Part shown: positions 38,459 through 50,497 of the stretch, in pieces
How positions within the stretch are numbered: the first letter of the stretch is position 1
How the letters are laid out: each line of letters opens with the position of its first letter
Source: Camillea tinctor
Lineage: Eukaryota; Ascomycota; Sordariomycetes; Xylariales; Xylariaceae
Direction: 5' to 3'
Assembly: GCA_022578605.1 (NCBI GenBank)
Contig: MU394084.1
Location: forward strand, 124,001 to 188,000
DNA length: 64,000 nucleotides
The notes under the pieces: generated by a model
The model's database searches: none
Seen by the model: the letters and a program-made list of their open reading frames with translations, nothing else
What the model was told of the DNA's origin: nothing
Program-made: the position numbers and the translations under genes

Positions 38459-40309
38459 TTGCAGAGTTAGTAGGATATGAAGCTACTCTCTGTCTGACAC
38501 GCGAAGTGCACACACTATGTTGGGTTGGGGATAAGGAGGAACGTGGCATAGCACGACCTTAGGTATGAGCTTAGGGAGCTTGCAGGAATATCCTACGTAC
38601 CTAAATTGATACTGAGCTATTGGCCAGCTGCTTATCTTCAAGGCCTATCTTACATGTGGCTCTATTGTGATGTCCTTTGGGGAAGATGTAGTAGGAGATA
38701 TTGAAGCTCATTCTGAAGCTGGGGCTGACAAACATACATAAACTTAATGCCTACCTACATAGTAGGTACTATGTGGGTACCTAGGTACCTAGGTACCTAG
38801 TGGAAACTTACTGAAACGAGGGCGCTTGCTTGATGTTGTAAAAGAAAACAATGGAAAGCACAAATGAAGGGACTTACCTAAGGTGCCTAATCTTAGGATG
38901 TCATCCCATCGTCTGAAGGGCATCTACGTGCATGAGCATTGGATTATTTAGGGAGTTGTTCTTTCTACATGCCCCCCCCCCCCTTTTATTTTTTATTCTT
39001 GTCACGAATCTGAATTATTGGTGTGTAAACTGTAGGATAAGGAGGGAAAGATACATTAGCCGTTTGTACCTGCCTATATATAAAATAGTTGAACCTTCAA
39101 GTTATAGGCATTGCCTGCAATCCTTCCTTCCAACTTTCAGTATCTTTATGTCATTGAAACACTCTCTGGGTAAGGTAGTTGCCTAGCTACCTAAGTCTAC
39201 ACATACCGTTCCTGCCAGGACTTCTCTCATAGGTATTATATAGGTTAATATTCTTTTCTTTTGAACGGACTTCAAGTCATTTCTAGCTAGATTCTATCAG
39301 GAAAGCAACCATAAACACACCTAAGGCACCTCCAGTACACTTATACCTATCGTAGGTCAGCAGATAAATACTGCGCACAACACTACAGAGTCTTAAGAGC
39401 ATTTTCTTTTCTATAACACATAACATTGCGAACATTACTTTAGCAGGCGCTATTTGACAAAAACTCGGTTCATCTGTTATGAGTGTCAAAAGATGTGAAG
39501 TCGGTAAGTGTTGCACTACCCTAGCTACATGGGTTTTGAGTTGGCCCATGAACACCAAGATACATCGTCGACTATCAAATAATCTAACCTAGCTTAAATT
39601 GATCTCCGCGACGATAGTGAAACTCCTATGAAATTTAACACACAGCCTACCCAAATTTCCTGTTTCCCTCCCTACCTGAATACCTAGGTACCTACCTATT
39701 TATTTATTTACTTGGTACCTTTTATCACCCCTCATGGCCAAAGAAAGCACTCTTTTGTTTCCACTCCCATACACATACAGCATTTTCTCCTGCTTCACCT
39801 CAGTACCTACTTCACATTAGGCACTGAACCATACCAACTCAGACACGTCATCAATACCCCCTGAGGAAATATATTCTTGACACAGGCACAAAGCATCTTT
39901 CTTTTGTATGTATTTGTCCATCTTCTTTGGTTAACTATACCTATCTGCTGGCCTCTTTCCCACTAATTCTCTGCTAGGGTCTCAAGAAAATTCAGCATTA
40001 TCTGAAGCACAGCACAGAAAGACAACCTTGTTGCCCACAGAATAAATCAAACCGTTCTCGAGGTAATAATCATGCACACTCTATGTTTGCGATACCTGCT
40101 TCCATATTATTCACTACTGCCTCAACGATTCCTAAGTAGCCATGTACCAGTCTTCTCCTGCGCATCAGGATTCAAGTTCGGACTTGGACTACTATACTAT
40201 ATCGTACTGCCTCATTTATTATCACTTAAATATTGACACAGCTAAATTAACATTTTTTTTTTCATTCCAGACTCAACCCCCTAACATTGCCTATACCCCC
40301 TGGCAAAAA
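38459..40309. other. Intergenic with probable 5' leader of the next gene
   Basis: No gene. An acceptor-like T-run plus ATTCCAG at 40252-40270 suggests a 5'-UTR intron just before the start codon at 40310. Contains the TACCTAGG array listed separately and a C-run near 38974-38983. Confidence 0.45.
38777..38800. repeat. Tandem GTACCTAG array
   Basis: Three direct copies of the 8-base GTACCTAG unit. Related ACCTAGGTA palindromes occur at many other intergenic places in the window (for example 7491, 14787, 39684, 44168, 47001, 47423, 47951, 58671, 60625). Confidence 0.85.
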
Positions 40310-42943
40310 ATGGCCAGTTCCGGCAGACTCACCGCAACAGCTCGGGAGTTTACTCCGGCATCCAAGATGTTCGGCAAAGTTCTCGATTCTACCTTCATTT
40401 CCCAAACATTGCCTGACATTCCTACTTCGGCTGGAATCGTTGGACTTTGTGCTGTGCCTCAAGATCGGGCTGGTGCGGACGACCTTGGTTGGCACATTGC
40501 TGATTTCCTAGCTTTCAAGTCACTACTCTGTGGGCAGAACGCTCCCAAAGCCCAGACATGGTTGGCACAATGTGACGTCGCCAGACTCGTCAAAGACCAT
40601 CCTGAATATTATGTTCATGGCAAGGAGAGGCGCGTCGTCGGTGGCGCTGCGGAGGCTTCAACCTATCTTAAAGACGGGAAGCTTCTTGATCGAGAAGACA
40701 ATATCCAGGTTGAATCCTTAGAGGAACAGCTTCGCGCTACGTTTATTGAAGCTATTCAGGAGAAATTAAATGTTACGAAAAGGTTTGGATACCCGTTAAT
40801 CATCATCTTCTGCGGCCTTACCTCAGTCGAGCAGGACATCTTCTTTACACGAACCCATGGAGGATCTCGTCTCACAAGCAAGGAAATTCGTCAGATCATT
40901 GGTGATGATGTTGATGTTACATTTATCACGCCAGCCTTGTTCTCTGCTGGGTGGCAGATCAACCCGTCCTTCTGTAGCTCGGAAGCCGGCAACGTACGTG
41001 CCAATCGAACGCAATTTCTTGCGAGACAGTTTGGTGGCATCTTTGCTCAGAATATCGTGGGAAAATTCATTGGTTGGGAGTGTCCAATACTGGATAGCTC
41101 CCAGCTTGATCCTGGAATGAGAGCCCATGAAAGGTTTCCTGGACCGGCAATGCCAACTGAGAAACAACAGTCTTTCATCGATACCTTAAAGGTAAATATC
41201 CACTCTTGTTTGGCTGGTAGATGCTCTTTGCATTACCAAGACCATTCTTTCCACTTCGATAAAGAAAGTGATGACTGGGAAAGGCTTATTAGCCCACGCA
41301 AAGGTAAACCACTTGAGGTATATAAGAAAAAGTGGGAAAGCCTTGAAACTCTTCCATCCTCTGGTCACGGTCACGAAATGGCTCTGCCTTTCCTAGGCAA
41401 TGTCTTTGGAGGAACACGATCATCTCAGATCAGCCATATTAAACACCTTATCCAAGAGTCATTCGGAGCATGGCCTGGCTACTGGGCTTTGGACTTTGGT
41501 CAGAAGGCCATGGCAGAGTTCGTTCAGTTTGTCAATACTATCAAACCTGACGAACTTACCTGCCACGAGTTCTTCAATATATTGGAGCACCGTGCATCCC
41601 TGAATGTCCTTGCAGATATGGTTGTTCGATCTCTTGATATGCCTCTGCCCAACAATGTGCGATGTAGGGACTGGAACCACTTAGGCCAGCCAACACAGCC
41701 GCCTGAAAAACAGAGGTTGCTGCTTAATCTATTCCAGGAATTTACTACTACTTTACCATCTCCAAATATACCCCCGGGGAGGAATCCCAATAGGTATAGC
41801 AGGATCCAAACGCGTCTTGATATCCCGATCTTCTACTTGATTGCGTCGTTGGGAAATGGCTTTGCATTTGCCCCTGGGAAAATGCAAGCAGCAGCGAAAG
41901 AAATCAATAACCGTACGTTTGTATAATTATTCTTATGATGTCTTTCAACTAACTTGCAGTCAGTATTCACGGCGGTCCAAGTCCAGCAGGCTAAGATGCT
42001 TACCGAAAACCCGAAGATACGGGAGATGTGCGTTGACTGGCTCCAGTCCATTAATATGCCAGTTCGCTTTCAGGATCCCAATATCGATTGGCAAGAGTTT
42101 GCCGCTGTAAAAGTTGTCCCTACAATTGATGATGAGCAAAATGAATATGAAGTCGTTGTTGCTGAGAGATCCTCTCCTCAGGAGATTGCACAGACCGAAA
42201 ATGTCCAACCAGATGGAAACTCCAGCGCCAGACATAATCTAGGTGGCTTTCAGCACGCACCTGCTGTCTCCAATACGCACCAAGGGCCGCCGGCAGTATA
42301 TTCACCCGGTATCAATGTTAACAATGACGCTGAACAACAGTCTGCGAGCTCTCCATTGGCATACATCTGTGATGACATTAAGCTTCTCCATGGGGAGAAG
42401 AAAGACCTAGTCGAGCGCTTGACTAGCATAGATGATGAAAATGATCAGCTGAGGACTGTAAAACGACTTAAGGATGTGAAAAAGCAAATAGAAGAGTTGG
42501 AAAAGCGCAAGGAGAAGATCGAAAGAGGCGAAGATCCCCAGTCAAGTAAAGGGAAACCCTCCAACATGGGAAGCCAAGCTACTTCTAACAAAATCCCTCG
42601 TGAGGAAGAGACTGCACCGAAGATGGTGCCAGAACGTTACAGTGAGAGCCAAGCGGAAAACCGTCCCCTGCCTTCTTTACGAATGGCTCCCCACGAGACT
42701 CGAGAGATGACCAAAGGATTTGAGGACTTGAAGGTCCAAGGCGAGATGCGCCCTCAAACTACTACCAAAGCCAGTCTCTATCAGAACATAGAGGGTTCTC
42801 CTCCTAGTCAGCATGGTGACATGGGAAAGAGGGTTATTAACCAAAGCCCTACAACGGAAGAGCGCACACGCCAGCCTATCGTACCGGAGAGACAACGTGA
42901 TGCTGCACGGCCAGCTTTTGACTACAGCAAGGTCGTCTGGTAA
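40310..42943 (+). CDS. Unknown 860-aa protein, possible degenerate caspase-like fold
   Basis: Exons 40310-41912 and 41964-42943; the 51-nt intron (GTACGT donor, CAACTAACTT branch, GTCAG acceptor) joins in phase 1. A start at ATG 40310 begins MASSGRLTATAREFTP. Residues 40-280 read like a fungal caspase/C13-like domain: a beta strand YPLIIIFCGL (161-170) at the usual His position and VTFITPALFSAGW (203-215) at the usual Cys position. Both catalytic residues appear replaced (no His after the first strand, Leu or Ala in place of Cys). This assignment is an inference from pattern only. Roughly 680-735 is a charged, Lys/Glu-rich coiled coil (LKDVKKQIEELEKRKEK), and the rest of the C-terminus is hydrophilic and probably disordered. 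No signal peptide or membrane segment. An alternative 39-nt intron (41921 start) also keeps frame but is too short. Confidence 0.8.
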
Positions 42944-45019
42944 ATAGGAAGCTGGCAGGTGTGCTATATCGATGGTATTTTCGGCTAGTATATAAAGGAT
43001 GTACCATGGTGAGATGCTCTGTTTGGAGCCGTGCTATACTCAGAGTGATTAACTGCTTAAGGCGTTCCCCCAAGGACTACAAATTGTCTTTAGGATCATG
43101 AGATGAGGCGGATCGGTTTGCCCGCAAGGGAATCCTCGCTTTGTTTCGAGAGGATTATTGTTTTTTTACGGACAATATGCATGGCATGTTCTTGGCCGAA
43201 ATGATGATAATCGCGAGGGGGGAGACAAAAATTTCGGGGGTTGATTGAATAATTATTACTTGCTATAGTGGATGATATGACACTAGTCTTCTATTAAGTC
43301 GCGAGGTCCATAGATAGCTAATCGTGATAGCTACTTCGATAAAAGAAAAGAAAAGTACTGCTTTCTACACAGAAATATTTCGGTGCTCTTTTCCTCCTCC
43401 ACTTGAGTGACTGTTAAAATTGTATTCCTTCTATAGGCTACTAGTCTAGTGGACTTGATTAACCGACCTCCTTGAAGACTTGAAATACACCGGGAAGTCT
43501 ATAGATGGCAAGTAATGAACTAGATATACATAATTTATGGTTGAATAAAGGTTGATAGCGATAGGCAGAGTCAGTTATGTGCATGGGAGAATAAGAAACG
43601 TTAAAACATTAGTATAACCTATAGACCCCTCGCTTCTCCTTCGGGGGAAAGCTAAGCAAAATAGATCGATTTTAACTTCCAAGGTCATATTAAGTAGCTA
43701 CCTATCTGCCCGTTGGGATTCCATATATATATGCTCGCGCACCCTCTTCTCTCTTCCCTCTATGTTTATCGCCCCTACCCCTTTAACCCCCTTTTTTATG
43801 ACTTGGCAGTTGTTGTTTCGGTGTTGTGCGGTGGACTATCGCGATGTGTGGACGTTGTTTCCTGTCCCCGTCTTGGCTTTCTTTTTTCCTTCGGGACGGA
43901 GATGAGGAGTTGTGGAATATGGTACAGGTAGGTCGGCTGTTGGTCTAAAATATATGAGAAGAGGGAAAGAACCCAGGGAGGGTGAGAAGAGGTATCGTAG
44001 GATAGAAGCTCGGGGGGAAAGGAGGGAAGGAGGGAAGGATAGGATGGATAGGTCAGGTAATTAGCTTAGAGCAGGAAGGGAAACCCGCTGAATCATGGAT
44101 ACGAAGCGATCGGAGGGAAAGAAGGGGGGTTTTCTGCAATATTAATTAAAAGATGTTGGGGCAGGTTACCTAGGTTTAGTAAACAAGTAACCATACCCTA
44201 CCTCTCTAACCCGCTTTACTCAAGGTAAGCTTGAACGTGTGACAACATGTACCTAGCCTTCCCTATAAAGGACCTTGCAGATAGATAAGTGAATATTGAT
44301 CGGAGAACGCGTACGGAGGGGGGGAAGACGTCGATCATGAAGATAACCTAACCTAGCGGAAGGGGGAGTCACCTACCACATACACATACAGAGGGAGAGG
44401 CCTCATGGCGTACGGTTACGCGGCGGGGCTTGGATCGAGCAATATCGATCGAATATCGATCTATCTATCTGAGATTTATTAAAAAGTTCCCCGCATGCAC
44501 CTAGATTACCTACCTATCCAGGGGTTGGGTGGAAGAAGAGATATGGGATGGATGGACGGGAGGGCGGGACAGATTGATTAATTGATGTCTCGGCTCCTTG
44601 ACGAAAAAGAAGAAGAAAAAGGAAACGATTATGGAGGACGGGAGGTTATTTGAGCCTCATTTTCATTTTTCCTTTTTCCTTTTTTTTCTGCTCAGAGCTT
44701 CCGGACATCTGGGTCAGTTCATGGGTGTGAAAAGGGGGAACTATCTCCCCTTAACAATTTTGTTGTCAGTTAGGTTAGAGGGTATTGGTATTGAACCTGT
44801 TTCATCTATTCATCTATCATGGGAATTATAGACAGGACGAACTTCCTTCTATCAGGGGATCCAACGACAGAAAACCACCCAATATGCACATAGAAAAAGT
44901 AGTGATCTAGTACAGAAAAGACAAAAAAATGCGCCTTCATGACGAGAAACCCCTCATCATGGTTGTTATATGCAGGTTTTCCTTTCCTTCCGTGACTAGC
45001 AGCCCCCCCTTCCCCTTTC
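42944..45019. other. Intergenic between convergent genes
   Basis: No gene seen. It should hold the 3' ends of the 860-aa protein gene (left) and the glycosyltransferase (right). It contains purine-rich GGAAGG-type runs near 44010-44045 and ACCTAGGT motifs near 44168. Frames at 43713-43931 and 44598-44831 are low-complexity. Confidence 0.5.
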
Positions 45020-46709
45020 TCAGAATATTCTCGTCAAGCTGGGTCTCACCCACTGAACCGCCTCGCACTGGTGATCGTCATACCACAGCGCGATCTTGGG
45101 CGCAGACCACCCGCTCACGAAGCGCGACTCCTCGTACGTCCACTCGTGGCCTTCCGGCGCCATGGGCGCGTCGGTGGGGATCTCCGGCGCGCGAGGCTCG
45201 CCGTAGCGAATCGAGTTAGTAAACGTGCAGTTCCTGAGATGCCAGCGGTACTGAAGACACCCCGCATCCTCGCCACAGGCTTTCCCGCATTCCGCGAACG
45301 AGCCCGCCGCCGGTCCTCGGTGGCCCTCGCCGCCCATGTTGTCCCAGTCCTCGAGGTAGAAGGGCCGGTCTTTGTGGTGGAAGTCGTAGAGGTCGCGGTA
45401 GATCAGGGGTCTCTGGCTCTTTAGGTTAGAAGATAAATAGGGGAGGGATATTGGTAGGGATGGTGGAGGTGGAGATAGGGGTAGGAAGGTCTCGGATCTC
45501 TTCTTTTTTTTTTCTCCAACTTACATCTATAGCTCGCCTGCTGTGCTCCCACTTCCACAGCTTGATCATGTCCTCGGGCTTGGTCTTGTGCATGGTCAAC
45601 ACGGGCTGACACCAGTAGGGCTGGGAGAACGATATGCCATGCAGGGGGTAGGGGTTGAACATAGGCCAGAATCCTGACAGCGTAATGCCGACGTCGCGGA
45701 GCGCCCACCCCAGTATGCTATCGCCGCAGGGATCAGCCCTCAGGAGATCAAGCCAGCGGTAGCTGAGCGAGGGCTCGAGATAGTCGCCATCCCTTCCCAC
45801 CTCGCGATGTAGAAGCCGCACCATAGCAGCCCGGCTAAGCGCGAAGCCTGGCCCGCCGTTGGCAAACCAAGTGACTGATCCGGGGTCCTGCGCGTCGCCC
45901 AGACGCCCCGGAGAGGCGCTTCCGATGTACAGCGGGGTTTCGTGGTCGAGGTTTGCGAGGAGTCGGAAGAGGGTATCCCAGACCACGTACGTGTCTGTCT
46001 CGTAGAAGAAGTACCACCGCCTATCGGGGCGCATCGTCCAGGCGCGCTCGATCATGGGCAGGAACTTGTACTTGTCCAGCTTCCAGCCGTCGATGGTGCG
46101 ACTCTCGTTGGCCTTGCCTGGGGACATGTCCAGGTTGGACCCGAACTGCCGGAGGTAGGTGTAGTTCCCGAAATCGTCGTTCTCGAAATGGTACGCGGCA
46201 GCAACCTCCTCGAGGATGTCGATGACTTGGCGCCCGTGTAGGGACTCGTCGAGGTCGGAGAATATCAGGAGGTCTCGGATACAGGTCGAGACACTCTCGA
46301 GCTGGGCCTCGATCTTGGTGCGATCCTCCGTAGACCCCATCTTGAGCACAGGCTGGACCATGCCCTCTAGTAGATGCTGTGGGAAGGAATTACATAGCTG
46401 CTCAGTAGAGGTGCCGGTGATATCCTGGGAGACGGGACTGAAGGAGCTGGTGGTTTGCCACTGGAAGTACTCGGGTCGGCGAGGGCTATCATCCTTGGGT
46501 GGCTCTCGTCTCTGGGCTGGGTCGCCGTTGCTAGACACATTGTTGGTGGGATCATCGTAGTACTCAGACGACAGTTTCAATAGAGAAGATATAAGCAGAC
46601 AGACAACAATTGAAATGGCAAAGAATTGTCTGATGCGCCGATTCCAACCCTTCCGACCTCCAGGAGCACACAAGCTGGGGCAGGGGATGTAGGCAAGTAG
46701 CCGCCCCAT
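45020..46709 (-). CDS. GT31-like membrane glycosyltransferase with PAN-like tail, 527 aa
   Basis: On the minus strand, exon 1 is 46709-45525 (395 codons) and exon 2 is 45418-45020. The 106-nt intron (GTAAGT donor, TTCTAAC branch, CTAAAG acceptor) is phase 0. Topology is Golgi type II: a short basic tail, then one membrane helix (about 29-47). The catalytic part resembles fungal GT31/core-1 galactosyltransferase-like proteins: WYFFYETDTYVVWD (232-245) holds the metal-binding acidic motif (E237-T-D239), then WFANGGPGFALS (281-292), CGDSILGWAL (328-337) and the conserved FNPYPLHGISFS with HKTKPEDM (374-381). After about residue 420 a Cys-rich segment (CGKACGEDAGCLQYRW ... CTF) looks like a PAN/Apple module. 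It probably transfers a sugar to a glycoprotein in the Golgi; donor and acceptor are unknown. There is no obvious link to the terpene genes. Confidence 0.88.
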
Positions 46710-49700
46710 GTTGGACCAGTTCCTTGAATTTGCAGAAAGGTACCAGTTGGCGGTGTGAGGTAAACAGATGTGTGGTTTTTCCCCCCTTTATGACGGGGAA
46801 GGACAGAGCAGGGCAGTACAGGTTTGATTTCTTGAAGGTTACATGAGGTACGTCTAGGTGTTTGGGGTGCGGGTTCTTAGTGTTGAATCACAATCTGTCA
46901 CCAGATGTAATTTGGTATCTTTTGTTTTTGTTTTGTTTTGATTTCAGATTATGATGTCAGTTGTTGTGAGTTGCAACTGCCTATTAACAGATAAATAATA
47001 CCTAGGTAACCTACTCAAGTGCAAAGGGAGCACCTTCTCTGAACCAAAGTTATAAGTTCCTTCCTTCCCTCCTTCCTTCTTTCTTTCTATCTGGCTTTAC
47101 TTAGTTATTTACCGTTGTTCTTACCCCCTCTGCCATTTCTTCGTTTTTCATTTTGGCCATTGTAATACTAGGTTAGATACTTAGGTACTATGTAGGCAGT
47201 TTACTAACTTCAATATTTGTAAGGTACTCGGGTAGCTGCTTGTCCCCCCTCCCCCTATTTAGCTTATAGCTTGAACACATTTAAAGCTTAGAGACTTGAG
47301 TCCACCAGTAACTTTGAGTTACCTGAGATACCTTCATCTTTTGGAGATGTCTGGTTCAGGTTAAAGCCTTCAGAGTGGAAAGAGATTGGATTATTCTTAA
47401 GTACTTCTTAAATATTATATATACCTAGGTAAGTCGGTAAGCTTCATAGAAACACATATGGAGAATGAACAGTATCATCTCCGAAGCATAGCGCATTATC
47501 TGGTATGGCACGGAGACCATCCGCTAAAGGAGGCTACACAGAGAATGTAGCAGACTGAGACGAAATATACGAGGCACGATATTACAGAATTTAGATAAGT
47601 ACATACCATAAACCCTATGACGCCATTATGCAACCGATATTTACTTAATTGCCATCCATATCATTCTATCTGAGTTCATCGGGAGCCTGGACGAACTACG
47701 AGGCTGATAGTATCTTATTATCACTTGAGGTGGCCAACTGACATAATGGTTATTTTCGTAAATTTTACCTGAAAGTTAGAAGAAAAGTTATGTTGGTATC
47801 TTCCGGTTCCCAATAGTACAATATAGATTTAATTCACATAAGAAGGCTTATATGTATATATATAAGTTGATAAGGCAGAATCCAGACTGGTGAGGAACTG
47901 TATTACAGTTCCTTTCGCAATTGATAATAGAATCTAATTATGTTATAACTACCTAGGTAGATATAGGGGCTCATAGCGAGACTGTGGGGCCGGCATATCA
48001 TAGTTCGGAGCGAGAAACAGTGCGTTTACAGGAATGCATAATATATATATATATGTATATATATATCTCCCCCTCGCACAGGATACGAAGTATTGACTTA
48101 GTATACTTCCCCGGCAGGCACTGATCAAGTGTAGATGGATGCAGGACAATGCAGGATAGGTGGGAGGGTGGCAGTGCAGCTACATACACACATGTTATAT
48201 AATATAAACTTCGGAGGTGACTGGCTCTCACGACACCAAACTATCATGCCGGTCACGGATAGAGCAATAGGAGAAGATGGATATGCTTTATGTGTTACCG
48301 TTGGGCTCGGATCAAGTCATTCCTGGAAAGGTCCCCGGAACCGTGGTCGGTGCGGATGCGACAATGCATCATTTCTATTGCACTTATATGCTGCTTGACA
48401 CTCCATGATGATTGCCGATGTGATATTTTCTTTTCATGTTTCTTTTTTTTTGTTTCGGAATGTTAGTGATGTCTCTACGTAGTAGGACTTTATCAGTTGA
48501 CGTCCTAATTGGACCTTTTCATAGTTCTGTATACCAGACATATTGCTCTTGTGGGGATAATAAAAGGAAAGGAATATCATTAGTCTCTATTCTTTGCTAT
48601 ATACCTCGGTATATATATATGCCGGTATGATTCCTTGAAATAATTAGATTCGCCTCCAAGATTTGACCTATGGCGTGTTCAATGTATCACTCAAACGTTC
48701 CCCTGTCATACAGTTGAAATACGTTAAGCTTGCCGGCTTTCTGAATCACTGGCGTTTTGAGCCGCATATCATATACCGAGATGTTCCTAGTAGCTATAGA
48801 CGATATAGGAGTACGAGATCTTATTATTTCCCCCTTTGACTCCTAACTACACGAATGCTTCAACTTGAAGCGTTGCACTACCGTGGGCGGGAGTTTACCG
48901 CACGTTTATAATTAATTGAGAAATGGATCGCAACAATTGAAAACCAACAGCCTGTTGAATCAATCCCTTCACGAAGGATGCTTCTTACTTAATATTATAC
49001 ATCAGAAGACTGCAAGTGTGTACTAGGGTAACCATCTATCGTCCAGCCGGATAGGTTAACTAGCCATCTTCCGAAGCTACGTACCAATCGTGAGAAGTCT
49101 GAATGACCAGGGGCTAACCTTGTACTGGCAGATATCCCTTGGACCACTAACGAGCCCAGAAGCGTGGCAATGTGTTACACAGTGCATCTGGGGATAAGGG
49201 GCGATGTGACAGAAGTTCCCAAAGTAGAACTCAAGGCGAGGGACACATCATGTCGGGAAATGTCTGCATCTGGCCGCCTGAGTTTGACATCTTTGCCCCC
49301 CTCAACTGCAAGCAAGCCCAAATACGACACGGATAGCAAACGGAGACCTTGGTTGAGAAAGCCCAATACAAGAGTGGAGGCAGGGCGGTTGTGCTCTGTG
49401 TTTGTTTTTTGTAATAGTAGTATTAGTAGTAGCCATGGTAGTTTGCCCGCACAACAGCGGAAATCAGGGTGGTTGGTCATCATGACACTATCCCGGCGGG
49501 CTATAACTGCTATAGATATACCTACCAGCATATAGTATGCACATCACGTCTAAATATGCTACATACGACGCGGAACTGGTTTTCGGAAAAGGCGAGAATG
49601 AAAACCTACGATGAACTACCGCATCATGCATGGGTACTCCGAATGGAAGCACGTCAAGCAGCCGGCATGAAGTATGAAGTTCCCAGGCGAGGTCGGAGAT

Positions 49701-50497
49701 AAGGGGGGAGGAGCTGCAAGCTGCAGGTTGCCCGCCCAAAGGCGATAGCCCTTGTTTCTTTAACTCCCTGACAGGCGCTCGAAATTGCAAAACGGCCGCC
49801 ATCTGCAATTTACCTATAACAGACTTTCTTGTGGGTAATTCGCACGATATACTCTTAACAATCAATCTCTCGTTGACGTTGTTGTTAGCTTAATAAATAT
49901 ACCCACTTGTGGATCTATGGATCTGTGAACTGTACGCCGGATATCAGATTGCCCCTTTTCTCTCCATATTCTAGGATCTTCCCACATAGACAATACAATA
50001 CTGTTAGGCATCGCAAGCTCTCAACTGGACGTAAAACGGGACGAACGGAGTAGGAATAATAAACGCATGTGTTCCTCTTGTATTCTCTCGAGCCGACCCT
50101 TGCGTGTGCCGATCGGTAATCGGACTGCCTTGTACGAGCATATAGTGTTTGGGGAAAGGGTGGAGGGTCTAATACTACATCCCGTCACCATCGCCGCTCA
50201 TGCACGCACCCGCTCAGGCCTGCTGCCGGCCTCTTTTGAAAGTCACGTCAATGAGCTTCCAGTTATCATTCGTTTTGTGAAACGTCTCGAGTAAGGCCGT
50301 TTTGGGCATCGTAATCGGTAAAAGAAATACGGTCTCTTCAGGCCCTCTGATCCGTGAAAGATATCTCCCCATAATGCCCATGGATACCATCGTGGTTGCG
50401 TGAGTGTCTTAGATTCTAGCACAGCCATCTTGAATGCTGACTCTGAGAATACCATGCCACCTTACATGAAGCCCTCTTGGCTCGCTCATACTAGGAA
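46710..50497. other. Intergenic, 3.8 kb, divergent promoters
   Basis: No gene can be supported. Two long overlapping frames on opposite strands at 49164-49535 (plus) and 49175-49531 (minus) have no recognisable domain and no splice partner. A TATATATA run occurs near 48040-48066 and TTCC repeats near 47058-47092. The stretch must include the upstream regions of the glycosyltransferase (minus) and the LaeA-like gene (plus). Confidence 0.5.

Noticed and set aside
49164..49535. Opposed 123- and 118-codon frames
   Set aside because: No recognisable domain, no introns linking to other frames, and mutual overlap suggests chance.
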